Assembly: GCF_905220565.1 (NCBI RefSeq)
Contig: NC_059414.1
Span: forward strand, 13,390,001 to 13,454,000
Source of the DNA: Melitaea cinxia
Lineage: Eukaryota > Arthropoda > Insecta > Lepidoptera > Nymphalidae
Reading direction: 5' to 3'
Length of the DNA stretch: 64,000 nt
Numbering within the stretch: the first letter of the stretch is position 1; each line of letters starts with the position of its first letter. The position numbers were made by a program, and so were the translations under genes. The notes under the pieces were generated by a model, which ran no database searches, had not been told where the DNA came from, and saw nothing but the letters and a program-made list of their open reading frames with translations. Below, one piece after another: positions 10,601-20,610 of this stretch.

Positions 10601-12812
10601 AGCTAAGTGCTTGATCCAAAAACTTTGGATTCTCGGTGTGAATTGGGATGAAACGCCACCCATCGAAGTTGTCCATTCATGGGCTTCTTATACGGATCAA
10701 CTTCCGAAGCTAGCTCAACTTCGTATACCGCGCAAACTTACCTGCTCGAAGTCCACATCATACGAACTGCACGGATTTTGCGACAGTTCTGAAGTCGCGT
10801 ATGGTGCTGTGATATATTTACGTGCCACAGATGAAGCTGGAAACATTCAGGTCTTCTTTGTCTGTTCCAAAGCTCGAGTAGTTCCATTGAAGCGAATTCC
10901 ACTACCGAGACTAGAGCTTTGTGCTGCAGTCCTGTTGGCTGATTTATATAAGTATGTTCATGATACGTACCTTGCGCACATTTCAATCGATTCTGTCTTC
11001 TTGTGGTCAGATGCTACTATCATTTTGTCCTGGCTACGCTCTCACTCGTCACGCTGGACTACTTTTGTAGCAAACCGCGTGAGTCATATCCAGGAAATCA
11101 CTCCACCAGAATGCTGGCACCACGTTTCCTCCAAGGACAATCCAGCTGATATTTGCTCTCGCGGACTTTTCCCCAGTGAAATTCTGAATAATTCCTTATG
11201 GTGGACGGGACCAGATTGGCTTGCAAAGGAAAAGGATTCATGGCCGTTGCGTGATGTAACTGTAACTCAGGAAGAAGAAGAGATTATCCAAGCTGAGGCC
11301 CGCAAATCAGTGGCATTATTGAGCGGACAAGGAGCTAATAACGACAATTCTCATTTTTTAACCTCTTTGACGCATCGTTTTTCATCGTTACAAAAACTTT
11401 TAAACGTTTTATCATATGTTTATCGTTTTATTAATTCAATTCGAAAGCGCTGTAACTCAAATAAAAATCTTTTCATAAATAACATTGAACGTCATAACGC
11501 CTTGATGCAGTTAGTAACACATACCCAAAGTCAAGAATTTTCAAATGAAATTTTAAGCTTACAAATTAAAAAACCTGTCATCAAACAGTTTCGTAAACTC
11601 AACCCATTCATCGACGATATCGGAGTCCTCAGGGTGGGCGGCAGACTTTCTCGCTCGGGGCTGGAATACGAACACAAACATCCAGCGCTCTTACCTTCTG
11701 ATCATTCGCTAACGTATTTAATTATCGATCACATACATCGTAGTTACTGCCACCCTGGTGTAAACACAACAATTTTTCTGCTATTGCGGCAGTTCTGGGT
11801 AGTGTCAGCGAAACGTGCAGTGCGTCGCGTTCTTTCAAAATGTATAAAGTGCTATCGACTGCACCCTCAACCGTTACAACCGTTCATGAGCGATTTGCCT
11901 GCATATCGTGTAAATCAGGTGAAGCCTTTTTCTGTCGTGGGCGTGGATTTTGGCGGACCTTTTCGCATAAAACTTGGTCCACATCGTGGCGCTAAAATTG
12001 ACAAGGCGTACCTCTGTGTGTTCGTTTGCCTCGCGACAAAGGCGGTTCATCTAGAGGTCGTTTCCACACTATCAGCGGACGGTTTTATCGCTACTCTTCG
12101 GCGTTTTGTGGCGCGTCGTGGTCGCTGCACGACTATTCATGCGGATTGTGGTACCAATTTTGTTGGTGCCCGGAATCAACTGTCTTCCCTTATGGAAAAT
12201 GCTTCACATGCGGAGCGAATTGAATTCAAATTCAATCCTCCATCGGCTCCTCACTTCGGCGGAGTGTGGGAGATTCAAATTAAAGCGGCCAAAACTCATT
12301 TATACCGGGTTGTTGGTGATCAAGTGTTAACTTTTGAAGAGCTAACAACGCTCTTCGCTCAAATAGAAGCTGTTTTGAATTCGAGACCGCTTTGCCCCGT
12401 AAGTGCTGACCCTAACGATTTATCAGCATTAACTCCAGGTCACTTCCTGACCTTAGAACCGTTAACTGCAGTCCCCGATGAGGATCTATCTTCAATTAAC
12501 GTTAATCGGCTTCATCGGTGGCAGCTGTTACAATCCTTTCACCAAAACTTTTGGTCCAGATGGAAAAATGAATATCTGAATTCTTTAACGCAACGCGCCA
12601 AATGGACCAAAGATTCGAAACCTCTAGCTGTAGGATCGATGGTCATTATCAAAGATGACAACCGCGCTCCGTTACACTGGACCCTTGGTAGGGTACAGCA
12701 GCTTCTTGCTGGAGCTGACGGAGTCATTCGAATCGCAATGGTTAAAACTGCAACCAATAACGTAATCCAACGGCCTTTGGTTAAGTTGTGCCCTCTGCCA
12801 CTGGAGGACTAG
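7602..12812 (+). CDS. Gag-Pol polyprotein of BEL/Pao retrotransposon 1
   Basis: 1,736 residues in a single frame. The N-terminal part is Gag-like, with the Pao/BEL gag-associated region (DUF1759 type) from about residue 138 (LPKITLPSFSG). Cys/His knuckles lie at about 363-427. The aspartic protease motif DTGS is at 477-480. Reverse transcriptase follows, with catalytic YVDD at 884-887, then RNase H (FCDSS and WSDAT blocks, KDNPAD) around 1050-1190. The integrase has an HHCC-like zinc region and catalytic D1449, D1515 and E1557, the last in FGGVWE. A C-terminal BEL/Pao tail (DUF5641 type) ends near LCPLP. No stop or frameshift interrupts it, so it could encode all functions for retrotransposition except an envelope. 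The start is the first in-frame ATG after a T-rich leader. Confidence 0.96.
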   Translation: MSLLSRHTRKSSALKKSKSKSEDFEYTTQDLPSLRRKRTIAIKRLNKALEIGQLAKSDPSQRDLFLSYHHDIKNITAAFEDAHFGILEILDDASDSDACLQEQFDDTYYEIESIYRGLIRSEDAKQSKSVSSSLNVRLPKITLPSFSGNIKQWPEYFDTFNALIHNSSSLTETEKFHYLVSSLSGDALSVVKAFPLTHEHYTSAYQALCARYKSKRDLAFTCWREILNIEFKCKDAKEFRNSLDTFDENLSILKTINLPVQDWDFIIVYHILSKLNTEMRRSFEEKHSDIEFPTYNQLKLFLQSKCEALMRDTHFLELSKSNSKPFQNTTKRPSVSHALVTSNNESVTSTTNNNKPSSYTKRCSYCNQLHSILSCSEFLKKSIDERIKTAEEKKWCYNCLKSSHQLKNCKSLFSCRTCKRKHHSLLHRDSTDKTQQSVNSAALYSRCPSRSTVLLATAIVQVQDADGNMQSFRALFDTGSQSNFITESAVRRLHLVPNRTSASVCGLGEASAPISGDVTCCIGTQNKIYFKLNMHVIPKICSDQPIAELNSCRWSHIQSLTLADPSFDIPGPVDILLAADVFAESLLGQQIKGSQNQPTAFKSLFGWLLLGKTYLNSSAALLTSFLSSNIDTELNSLVHRFWELDDVPKATSLTPEEQLCEQKFVAEHYRDTSGRYVVKYPFKDDSEPIFNGSREVALRRFYAIEKRLSTDHELSSQYCEFMADYIESNHMSLVPLDQMGTGKYYIPHHCVLRPDSTTTRLRVVFDASAKDRNSKSFNDSQLIGPKLQPDIFKILLHFREHQIVIMADVRQMYRQILISPEHREYQRILWRSSPRDDIREYRLNTVTYGVASSPYLACRMLRQLADDEGDAFPLAKQIVLSNVYVDDVVCGFDDFNVAQEAKTQLIKLFNLGHFQLRKWVSNDPKLLSDLPIEHHLQGSISLDHSEPSPLKVLGLQWDPLSDSFLFSVQPTHQTCTKRSILSELARIFDPLGFLSPITIQAKCLIQKLWILGVNWDETPPIEVVHSWASYTDQLPKLAQLRIPRKLTCSKSTSYELHGFCDSSEVAYGAVIYLRATDEAGNIQVFFVCSKARVVPLKRIPLPRLELCAAVLLADLYKYVHDTYLAHISIDSVFLWSDATIILSWLRSHSSRWTTFVANRVSHIQEITPPECWHHVSSKDNPADICSRGLFPSEILNNSLWWTGPDWLAKEKDSWPLRDVTVTQEEEEIIQAEARKSVALLSGQGANNDNSHFLTSLTHRFSSLQKLLNVLSYVYRFINSIRKRCNSNKNLFINNIERHNALMQLVTHTQSQEFSNEILSLQIKKPVIKQFRKLNPFIDDIGVLRVGGRLSRSGLEYEHKHPALLPSDHSLTYLIIDHIHRSYCHPGVNTTIFLLLRQFWVVSAKRAVRRVLSKCIKCYRLHPQPLQPFMSDLPAYRVNQVKPFSVVGVDFGGPFRIKLGPHRGAKIDKAYLCVFVCLATKAVHLEVVSTLSADGFIATLRRFVARRGRCTTIHADCGTNFVGARNQLSSLMENASHAERIEFKFNPPSAPHFGGVWEIQIKAAKTHLYRVVGDQVLTFEELTTLFAQIEAVLNSRPLCPVSADPNDLSALTPGHFLTLEPLTAVPDEDLSSINVNRLHRWQLLQSFHQNFWSRWKNEYLNSLTQRAKWTKDSKPLAVGSMVIIKDDNRAPLHWTLGRVQQLLAGADGVIRIAMVKTATNNVIQRPLVKLCPLPLED

Positions 12813-12959
12813 CATTCCATCCATTCCATCCATCTTGTGTTTTAACTGTATTATGTATTTTAGTTTTAATCCTTTTTTCTTTTTTTTTCTTATAACTATT
12901 AGTATCGCACCGTTTATCATATTTTTTTTTTTTTGTTTTACCTGAAAATACCATAGCTA

Positions 12960-12974
12960 TTTTGGTGGGCGGGA
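12960..12974 (+). promoter_or_regulatory. Candidate polypurine tract of BEL/Pao 1
   Basis: The G-rich stretch TTTTGGTGGGCGGGA lies directly against the 3' LTR, where plus-strand synthesis would start. It is purine-rich but interrupted by T and C. Confidence 0.55.
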
Positions 12975-13480
12975 TGTTCCGTCATCGTACATTTTTAGTG
13001 ATTTTACCGTTGTAATCGATGTTCTGCGTGAGTAGATTTATGCAGCAACAAAACGCAGCCTTGAAAAGCTGTTATGCGCTCACTGCCCGCGAGTTGAGAT
13101 TTTTGACAAAAACTTGAGGGTAGTAGCAACTAGGTGTGGCACACATGATCGCACCGCGAACGTACGTCGTTTTTCGGAACTCGACCGCCACGCGAGCTTC
13201 TATGCGCATGTGTTATCATCAAACTCTAATCGTGATACAATAAACTCTTAGCAATTGTTCTAAGACTTTGAAGTGATGTGCAGAATCCAACCAGCTGGTG
13301 TGCTCTAACGATAGTGGAAGTCATCATCGATTCTCTAAGGTACGTGGGTGCATTGTATTTTGTTGCTGCGTGCCTATTAACGTTCTGAACATCGATTACA
13401 TCGGCAGATTATTCCTGGTCTGACCAAAGTGTAGTAAGAAGCCACCTATCGGTTTTCTTTGTGGAGGTGCGTTTGCTACA
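12975..13480 (+). repeat. 3' LTR of BEL/Pao 1
   Basis: 506 bp, indistinguishable from the 5' LTR (6195-6700), and followed at once by ACGAT, the second copy of the target duplication. Confidence 0.97.
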
Positions 13481-13485
13481 ACGAT

Positions 13486-16400
13486 AATTATAGTTATTAC
13501 AAGATCGATGGAGCTCCTACCGTAGTGTTGTCTGTGTATTTTAACTGCATGTTCATTGCCTATAGGTATGTATGTGTAATTATGTTTTAGTTTCATTATC
13601 AATTAATTAAACCTTCATTTTTAAGCTTTAGACTCAAGGCGTGTCAATAGAACCCTTATACCATAGACCTTACTGACCTTCCAGCTATTAAAATCTAGTA
13701 CCGCTTAGAAGTAATACGAACTATTCCGGCAAACAAATTTTAATCAATTTTTTTCTTTAAATATATCCCAACTTTTGTTTAAGACAGAGATTGATCAATT
13801 TTCAACGCTTTGAAGATTAAACAAAATATTATATCACAAAATGATCCCTTAAATCCTGATCCTTAATCAATTGCTGAAATCATTTTAACACGTAAGTGTC
13901 AGCGTCTAACCTAGAAGCTAGCTACTGTGACCTAGGTACTATTTAATTACAACATAGCCGCCTAACAAGTATCACGTGTCAACCTGTCCCTCACGACCCG
14001 ATTCCGACCAGTTCATACTAGTATAATACGTAATACTGCTATATGGTATTTAGCGTATAATTAAATTGCGTTTATAAAGATATCAGATCGTTATGTGTAT
14101 TAATAGAACTGTCTGTGCTTTTGATTGATCCTTTTGGTTTTATAAATTTGTATTCTTATTTATTCGTTCTTAAAAAAGTACTTCAACGACTATTAACAAA
14201 GTAGTGTTGTCAAATATTTGGAAAAACAGTTTATGATATCTCGTCACATATAGAAGTACACAGCGCTTACATAAAAGAACTTTGTTTTATCATTACATCA
14301 ATAAATAGATCAACGATCAAATATCCAAAACCAGAGAAACAGCAAAAGCTTATAAAGGAAAACAGCTAAAGAATGTAGATCCCGTCAACGAGTGTATTCC
14401 AAGAGTATCAAACTAAAATATAAAATCAAAAGTAAGAACAAAGAAATGAGAAATACGCAGAGATTTTATTTAAATTATGGGAATTGGTTAAAATTTTGTG
14501 TATAGTCAAAAATCTCTCAGTTTATTTTACGGTTATCTATTTTCGTAATATTTTAAAGCTTATCTTGTGTAATAAACAACTTATCTAAAATGATCACTCG
14601 TTTAGGTCGACTTAAATGTTTGAAATCGTTTCAGGTTTGTGTTATTATTTTTGTAAATAATAAAACCGGAAAAGTATTTTACTGACCACAATAATATTAT
14701 ATAATATTATATTACTGTACTTAAGATTAAATTGACGATATATATTTAAACGACGATCTCTAGAAAGTACTTGAACTTGAAAAAATATTTTTGTTTTACA
14801 TAACTCTTTTCTTAGCGAGACCGTCTGTTATAGCATTATTTGCATTTACTAAATCACCTCTAAATAATAAAACATTATTTGCATTTACAAAATCACCTCT
14901 AAAATAAGCTTATATGCATCTTATACCGTTTTATACAACCATTTTATAAATATCATTGAATCAATTAATTTAATTCTTTCGTTTCACCGAATAAATCGTT
15001 CGTAAAATATATTTGTTTAATTCGTTCAGATCGATATTGGCATAAACAAACCTTTACTTTTTTCGTAAACTCAAAGAGTGTATTGATTTTAAAAACACTA
15101 AGTACTGAGCGTTCAATTGTAAGTTTGTTGCCATTCTTAATAAAAATATCGATGTACAATAATTTCTAGAGAACGTCGCTTTTGAGCATCGGAGTAAACA
15201 GTAATGAATATAAGTACCTAGGTCTATTTGAATTAAATTTCAATGTAAACTGTTAAAGATGAAAACGTAAACAATAAAGTTCGTAAAAGTATAGCTCGAA
15301 AAGGAGAATATAAAGTTTTGTTTTAGTATATAATTTACAACAAAAAAAAAAATCTTAACCTTTTCACAATTTGTCTCTAATATATAGTTTATTTTTTAAA
15401 GTTCGCATTAAAACCTTCTTCGTCTAACTTTACTTTTTAATGTAAGTTTATTACATGATGAACAATAAATTTTAAATATTAGTCATTGTTAACGAGTAAC
15501 ATAATGTAAATTACAATATTAAAAAATAAAAAATGTTTAATAAATATTTATTAACACAAATGATTTAACATAAAAAGTCGGTGTACTAGCTCTATATGTG
15601 TAATGATGCAACATTAGCTTCATACTTTTATACCCTTAGCTTCTATCATTCAAGCGATAAAGCTTAAATTAGTATAAATATTCACAAGACACCCTATATG
15701 GTGCATGAGAACAAAAAGCTAGGAGTCTTCCCATTGCTTCCTGTATGCCTTTGTATATGGCAGTGGTTTGAAAGCTAACACTTCTTTTAAAAGCAGATAC
15801 ACCTTGCTTAACAAATTAGAAAACTATGGCAGATGTATATGGTATTTAAAGTGCATTTTTATTGTAATTTTATATAAAATTTACTATCCGATGAAAATTG
15901 TAATGTACAAAGAAAATTGAATCAAATATCGTTCCTTGTAGAACACCTGTTTTTAATAGGACTTATGTTCAGTAATTTATAATTTAATTAATAATTAAAT
16001 TATAATTTAATTAATAATTTAATTTATAATTTAGTAATGTATAATCTTCAATGAAATGTAAACAGTACTTAGAAGCATAAAATGTACAAAGAAATACAAA
16101 GTTTTGTATTTAAAAAAAACGCAAATATAATTAATGAAGAAATATCATAAAGCATCTTTATACGAATACTAAAAAAAACATAATGTAGCTATAAAATTAT
16201 CATTTTATATACGTATAATCACCTCGTATGTTTATACTTTGAAAATAAAAATATCAACATTTACATTGTTAGATGACCTCAGTATATCTAGACTTACATT
16301 TGAATATTTGAGTATAAGACAAACAAGTGAAGTTGTACCAAGATTACCAATTATAATGAAGTTTTTATATACCTCTTAAGTTATCCAGTTTTTGCTTCAA

Positions 16401-16780
16401 CTATTTATAACTATGATTTAGACTATTCACTATCGACTTTATGTTTATGAACACAACACCCAGTCACGTCACGGTTGAATTCAGTTTATCGTAACGAGAA
16501 ATCTGGTCAGGCTGTTTATCATAAATCTCGTCCATTGTTGCGTTAGCAAAAACATTGTTTCCGTCACTGGTTAAATTGATTTTGCTAGTATTCGATTCGG
16601 ATCTAAAGCCTTCAGTAGCGGAAAGGTATCATTTATTGTTCTTTTGAATTTTATACTTGAACTTCGGAATGTCATATTTATAGATCAGATATGTTTTTGT
16701 GTCATTGACATAGTTATCATTTATCATTCCAGTTACTTTTACTACGAATTGAATTTGTTAGAAGGATTAGGGATACCAAG
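13486..16780. other. AT-rich non-coding stretch
   Basis: No supportable gene in 3.3 kb. Two local structures are visible. One is a direct duplication with 39-bp spacing (14834-14864 and 14873-14903, CATTATTTGCATTTAC plus AAATCACCTCTAAA). The other is a nearly palindromic TAATTTAATTAATAATTAAA tract at about 15975-16033. Small frames here are short, AT-biased and unlike any family. Confidence 0.5.
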
Positions 16781-16784
16781 TTGC

Positions 16785-16862
16785 GACAAAAAATGGCGTG
16801 AACTCGTGTGTTGCCCATAGTCACCACGCTGGGCAGGCGGGTTGGTGACCGATTAGGGTGGA
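16785..16862 (-). repeat. R2 repeat fragment
   Basis: Matches the block of R2 that contains CACCACGCTGGGCAGGCGGG. Truncated on both sides. Confidence 0.6.
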
Positions 16863-17334
16863 GGGGATTGCGGATACATGAAATACAAAAAATATATGTT
16901 TAATTATTGTTCTTATCGTAAACACCTTTGAAAGATGTACAATTTAAAAAAAAATTATTGTCACGTCTTGTCTAAGTATTTGTTACTTTCGCAGTCTTTT
17001 AATGCTTAAGGTATTTTTTATTATTTTGGATCACGTAAATATGTAATGTTCTTATTATTATCATTTTAATTTAAAAAAAAAAATCCTCACCTTTATACAC
17101 TTCCAGCATTGGAATCAAAAACAATAACAGAAAATATATTGCTTGGAATTGGATTTTTGTTTTTCGATTTACGAATTATCCTACAAAGTTACTGTAATTA
17201 TTAATTAATAAAGATTTTTCTTAGAGTCCAATACTAATCCTGTCAAATCGGGTAAGTATGCCAATTGTAAGCGATTAATCTACAGCTAAGTTTATCCAAA
17301 CAATTCTTCTCCAAAGTTAAATAAATAATAATAA

Positions 17335-17425
17335 TATAAATATCTATAACACACACAGACGGTCGTCTATTCCTACGGTAAGCAAGTTAATGCTTGTGTT
17401 ATAGGTAACAGCCGACTTATATAGC
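17335..17425 (-). mobile_element. SINE family B, tail fragment
   Basis: The reverse complement matches the 3' part of the SINE at 22110-22310: ATAACACAAGCATT, CTTACCGTAGG and an ACGACCGTCTGTGTGTG end. The head is missing. Confidence 0.55.
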
Positions 17426-17639
17426 TACATATTTTTTTCCGTAATAATACTTATATATATGTCGGAAATTGAGAAGAAGGAAGGTATACTTTTCGACTTG
17501 AAGGTATATTTCTCTCTCTCATTGTCTCAGAGTACTTACTCAGTCTACTGTGGGCATAAGTGGGTAATGTTGACACAAGTAAACACAATTTATGATATCA
17601 TTAATTAATCATGAAACAGGATTCACTTAACAGAAAGAT

Positions 17640-18100
17640 AACGCAGCACGGAAGGCGGGATAGTTAAGGGGGCGAAGACTAACTTCTTAGTATTCGATGG
17701 TTTCACGGTTCACCGTGCGGGTGCCGAATCCATCGTGTGGCAGAGGGAGTAACTCAGAGCAGTGCCTAGGACTTGCGACCCAGGTGTAGGTTTAAGGAGG
17801 CCCCCTTTGAGATGCGCATCAACGCTCGCCTTCACTGCTCGAGTTATACGTCCCGCCTAGCCAAATTAATCGTAATAGATAACAATTAATTCGTTTGCGC
17901 AAATTCATTATTGAATGAGTCTAGGTTAAGCTACTAGCAGGATACAACAAGTGTATCGTGCCAAGCCAGAGCCAAGACTGCCTTAGCGGCGGTTGCACCG
18001 TTCGTTTAGTACACGTCAGACTAACTCGAGTAATATAATAAATGAGGGTAGGTGACTATCGAACGATGTGCTAGGTGGCGCGTCGATCACCCCACTACTC
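17640..18100. other. GC-richer non-coding block of unknown origin
   Basis: Stands out from the AT-rich surroundings. Two sub-blocks (about 17640-17880 and 17940-18100) lack stop-free frames and I do not recognise them. They could be the 5' region of an unidentified retroelement. Confidence 0.35.
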
Positions 18101-18164
18101 TAACAGCTAATAATTGACAACTGACATTATCTGAATACACCCAAGTCAAACACTTGACGTTCCG

Positions 18165-18292
18165 TATTCATACTTTGCGACATATAAATAAATACATACA
18201 TATATCACACCCAGATTCGAGGCGAGAATCGAATCCGCCGGAACAGAAAGCGGGGTCAGAGCTAACTGCGCCAACGTGCTAGTCAAATGTAA
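18165..18292 (-). mobile_element. SINE family B, tRNA-like head
   Basis: The reverse complement carries GCGCAGTTAGCTCTGACCCC, an A-box-like segment, then GCGGATTCGATTCTC as the B box. It resembles the head of the complete copy at 22110-22310. Confidence 0.55.
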
Positions 18293-18629
18293 CACGAGTA
18301 TTGTATACAGTGTGGTATATTCAAAATTCCCAGGCAGGTGAAACAAAAAGACGAACAATACATTATGAGGTAAAAAAAAAACTCTCATGCGGACAAATTA
18401 CAACATTAAACAACATTAAACGCCGTACGAACGCTACAACAATGGTTCTGTCAGTTTGAAGGCGTGGTCTAAGGCATAAGACTATCAAATTTACGTTAAA
18501 TGAATTTTCATATAAAAATGTAAATTAAATATGTGGCTGTTTGATACAGTACATAAATTATAATTCTTACTATCCACATTAAAAGTATATCTCATTCTTT
18601 TTATTTCTACGCTATTTTTATGCTTTGCA

Positions 18630-18745
18630 TTCAGCCTGTAATATCCTACTGCTGGACTTAGGCCTCTTTCTCCATGTAGGAGATGGATTAGAGCTTAATC
18701 CACCACTGTGTTTCACTGCGGGTTGGTGGATATATTCCCTTTTTC
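18630..18745 (-). mobile_element. SINE family C tail, inverted against a full copy
   Basis: Reverse complement of the tail of family C: GGATATATTCC, CCACCACTG and CTACTGCTGGACTTAGGCCT. It lies head-on against the full plus copy that follows, making about 115-bp inverted arms. Confidence 0.6.
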
Positions 18746-18782
18746 CCCCTCGACTTTTGATATTGATAAAGGAAAAAATAAC

Positions 18783-19115
18783 GCCGCGTTGTTGGCGCAA
18801 CGGTCACAGCCATGGATTGTACCTGTTGCGCTGGCGGTTGCGGGTTCGATCCCCGCACATGACAAACATTTGTATTGGCCATACAGGTGTTTGCCGTGGT
18901 CTGGGTGTTTGTGCAGTCCTTGTGGGTCTCCCCACCGTGCCTCAGAGAGCACGTTAAGCCGTCGGTCCCTATTGTTATCATGTACACCTGATAGCGATCG
19001 TTACTCATATTAGGGAATATATCCGCCAACCCGCATTGGAGCAGCGTGGTGGATTAAGCTCTGATCCTTCTCCTAGTAGCCCAGTATTGGGATATTAAAG
19101 GCTGAAGCGACAAAG
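18783..19115 (+). mobile_element. tRNA-derived SINE, family C, near full length
   Basis: The tRNA-like head has TTGGCGCAACGGTCACAGCC (A-box region) and GCGGGTTCGATCCCCGC (B-box arm). The body contains GTGCCTCAGAGAGCACGTTA and GGGAATATATCCGCCAACCC. The end is GGCTGAAGCGACAAAGAAAA. A second full copy lies inverted at 26343-26640 and a headless copy at 63265-63487. The frames read across it on both strands are repeat artefacts. Confidence 0.7.
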
Positions 19116-20337
19116 AAAAAAATGCAAGTAGCTGACTTAAATAACGCTTTTCTCTCATAAAACGCGTCGGTGTTTACGAAAGAATGCGCACGAGGCGTTG
19201 TTCGTGCAAAAATCCACGAATTAACGCGTTTACGTGCTCGCCGTGATTCCATCCGTCACGTGTACATTGTACGCTTGTACAGTACGACGTGTATCTGCGT
19301 TGTTCTGTATTTACTCTCACTATTAGCAATTATCGGTGATTTATATACTGTGCATACACTTATGTATTGTGAAACGCAAATTAGGTACATAATACAAAGA
19401 ATTCGATGATAATTATTTACGTTATTTTTTATTATAGATAAAAAGTAATTCGTAATTATTTTGTAATTATTTTTAATGTGTTTTTTTAACCTCATTGTGT
19501 CAGTATTTAGTAATAATAAACATTACAATTTATCTTTATATTTTGTAATGTTTTAATTTAAAAAATTCTTCTTTCAAAATTGAAAACAAATAGTATATAT
19601 TTTTATATAAACACGAATTTATCCATTTCTTCGATACAAAATAACGTTACTTTCAAATGTAAAATTGAAATAAGAATAAAGAAATATTAGCCGGGTACTA
19701 TTCGCAGAATCTAGTTTTTTATAACTTTTAAGTTTTTTTTTAATACTTTTCGATGAAAATGTAATAAGAAATAATAATTACAGTTGTCGATAAGTGGATC
19801 GACGTTTTTGCTACAAACTTTATAGATTCTGAGAATACTTTTAACAGATATTCGTTCAAAAAATAACTAAAACATATCTTCGATTGACGTGATATTATTT
19901 ACTAACAATAATTTTATAATTATGATACTTACTTTTTGGATCTTATAAAGGCCGTTTTTCGTAATCTATTCATCTGTGGCTTTATATATTTTTGACACAA
20001 TTTGTATAAAGCTTACTTCATGTATCGATAAAATATTGAAACTGGCCGTAAATCATCATAGCTTAGCATTAAAAACACTAATATTAAAAAAAAAATGCAA
20101 AAAAATACGATTACAATTTTTCATGGTCACTAACGCTATTATACGATTATGTAAAACGGGCTCTTTACCATATTTATTGTTTGTCATTTCGAGTTCCCGA
20201 TATTTTGACAATATTGCTATTTGCAAGAACCGCGAGCATAGGTATTCTGATTACTGTAAAAAAAATCACATCTACCTAATCTTTTACTGGCTTAAACAGA
20301 AACTCGTATTGCACTATTTTTTTTACATAGGTATATA
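19116..20337. other. AT-rich non-coding stretch
   Basis: No gene recognised. The 120-codon frame at 19976-20338 is AT-biased, runs into an R1 repeat and has no recognisable domain. The segment 19150-19330 is somewhat GC-richer, without a clear signal. Confidence 0.45.
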
Positions 20338-20610
20338 ACTAGATGGACAAACAAGCGTACGGCTCACCTGATGATAAACGATTACCGTAGCTTATAGACG
20401 TCTGCAACAATAGAAACTTCGCAAGCGCGTTGCCGATCCTATCCCCTACTCCCCCCAGAAACTCTGGTCACCTTACCAACAGGAACGCAACGCTGCTTAA
20501 AAGCAGTATTATTTAGCTGTGATCTTCTGTAAGGTCGAGGTGCCTACTATCCAAATCGGGCTGCTCCATATTTAAAGGAGGAAATTTCCTGCTGTCCCCT
20601 ACCTCAGATA
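20338..20610 (-). repeat. Interspersed repeat, family R1
   Basis: Inverted R1 copy. It begins ACTAGATGGACAAACAAGCG, has GGCTCACCTGATGATAAACG, and continues to TTAGCTGTGATCTTCTGTAA and a GTCGAGGTGCCTACT end. Confidence 0.65.

Larger units (their letters stand above)
6190..13485 (+). mobile_element. Complete BEL/Pao LTR retrotransposon 1 with target duplication
   Basis: The element runs from 6195 to 13480 and is flanked by the 5-bp duplication ACGAT (6190-6194 and 13481-13485). It has two LTRs of 506 bp that I could not tell apart in a line-by-line comparison. It also has a primer site complementary to tRNA-Phe, one uninterrupted Gag-Pol frame and a purine-rich stretch before the 3' LTR. Order: 5' LTR, PBS, leader of about 880 bp, Gag-Pol, short 3' spacer, 3' LTR. 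There is no env frame. Identical LTRs, intact frame and intact duplication point to a very recent insertion. Confidence 0.97.

Noticed and set aside
18625..19029. Overlapping frames of about 100 codons on both strands
   Set aside because: All lie inside the family C SINE pair; the same peptides recur at 26351-26652, as expected for a repeat.
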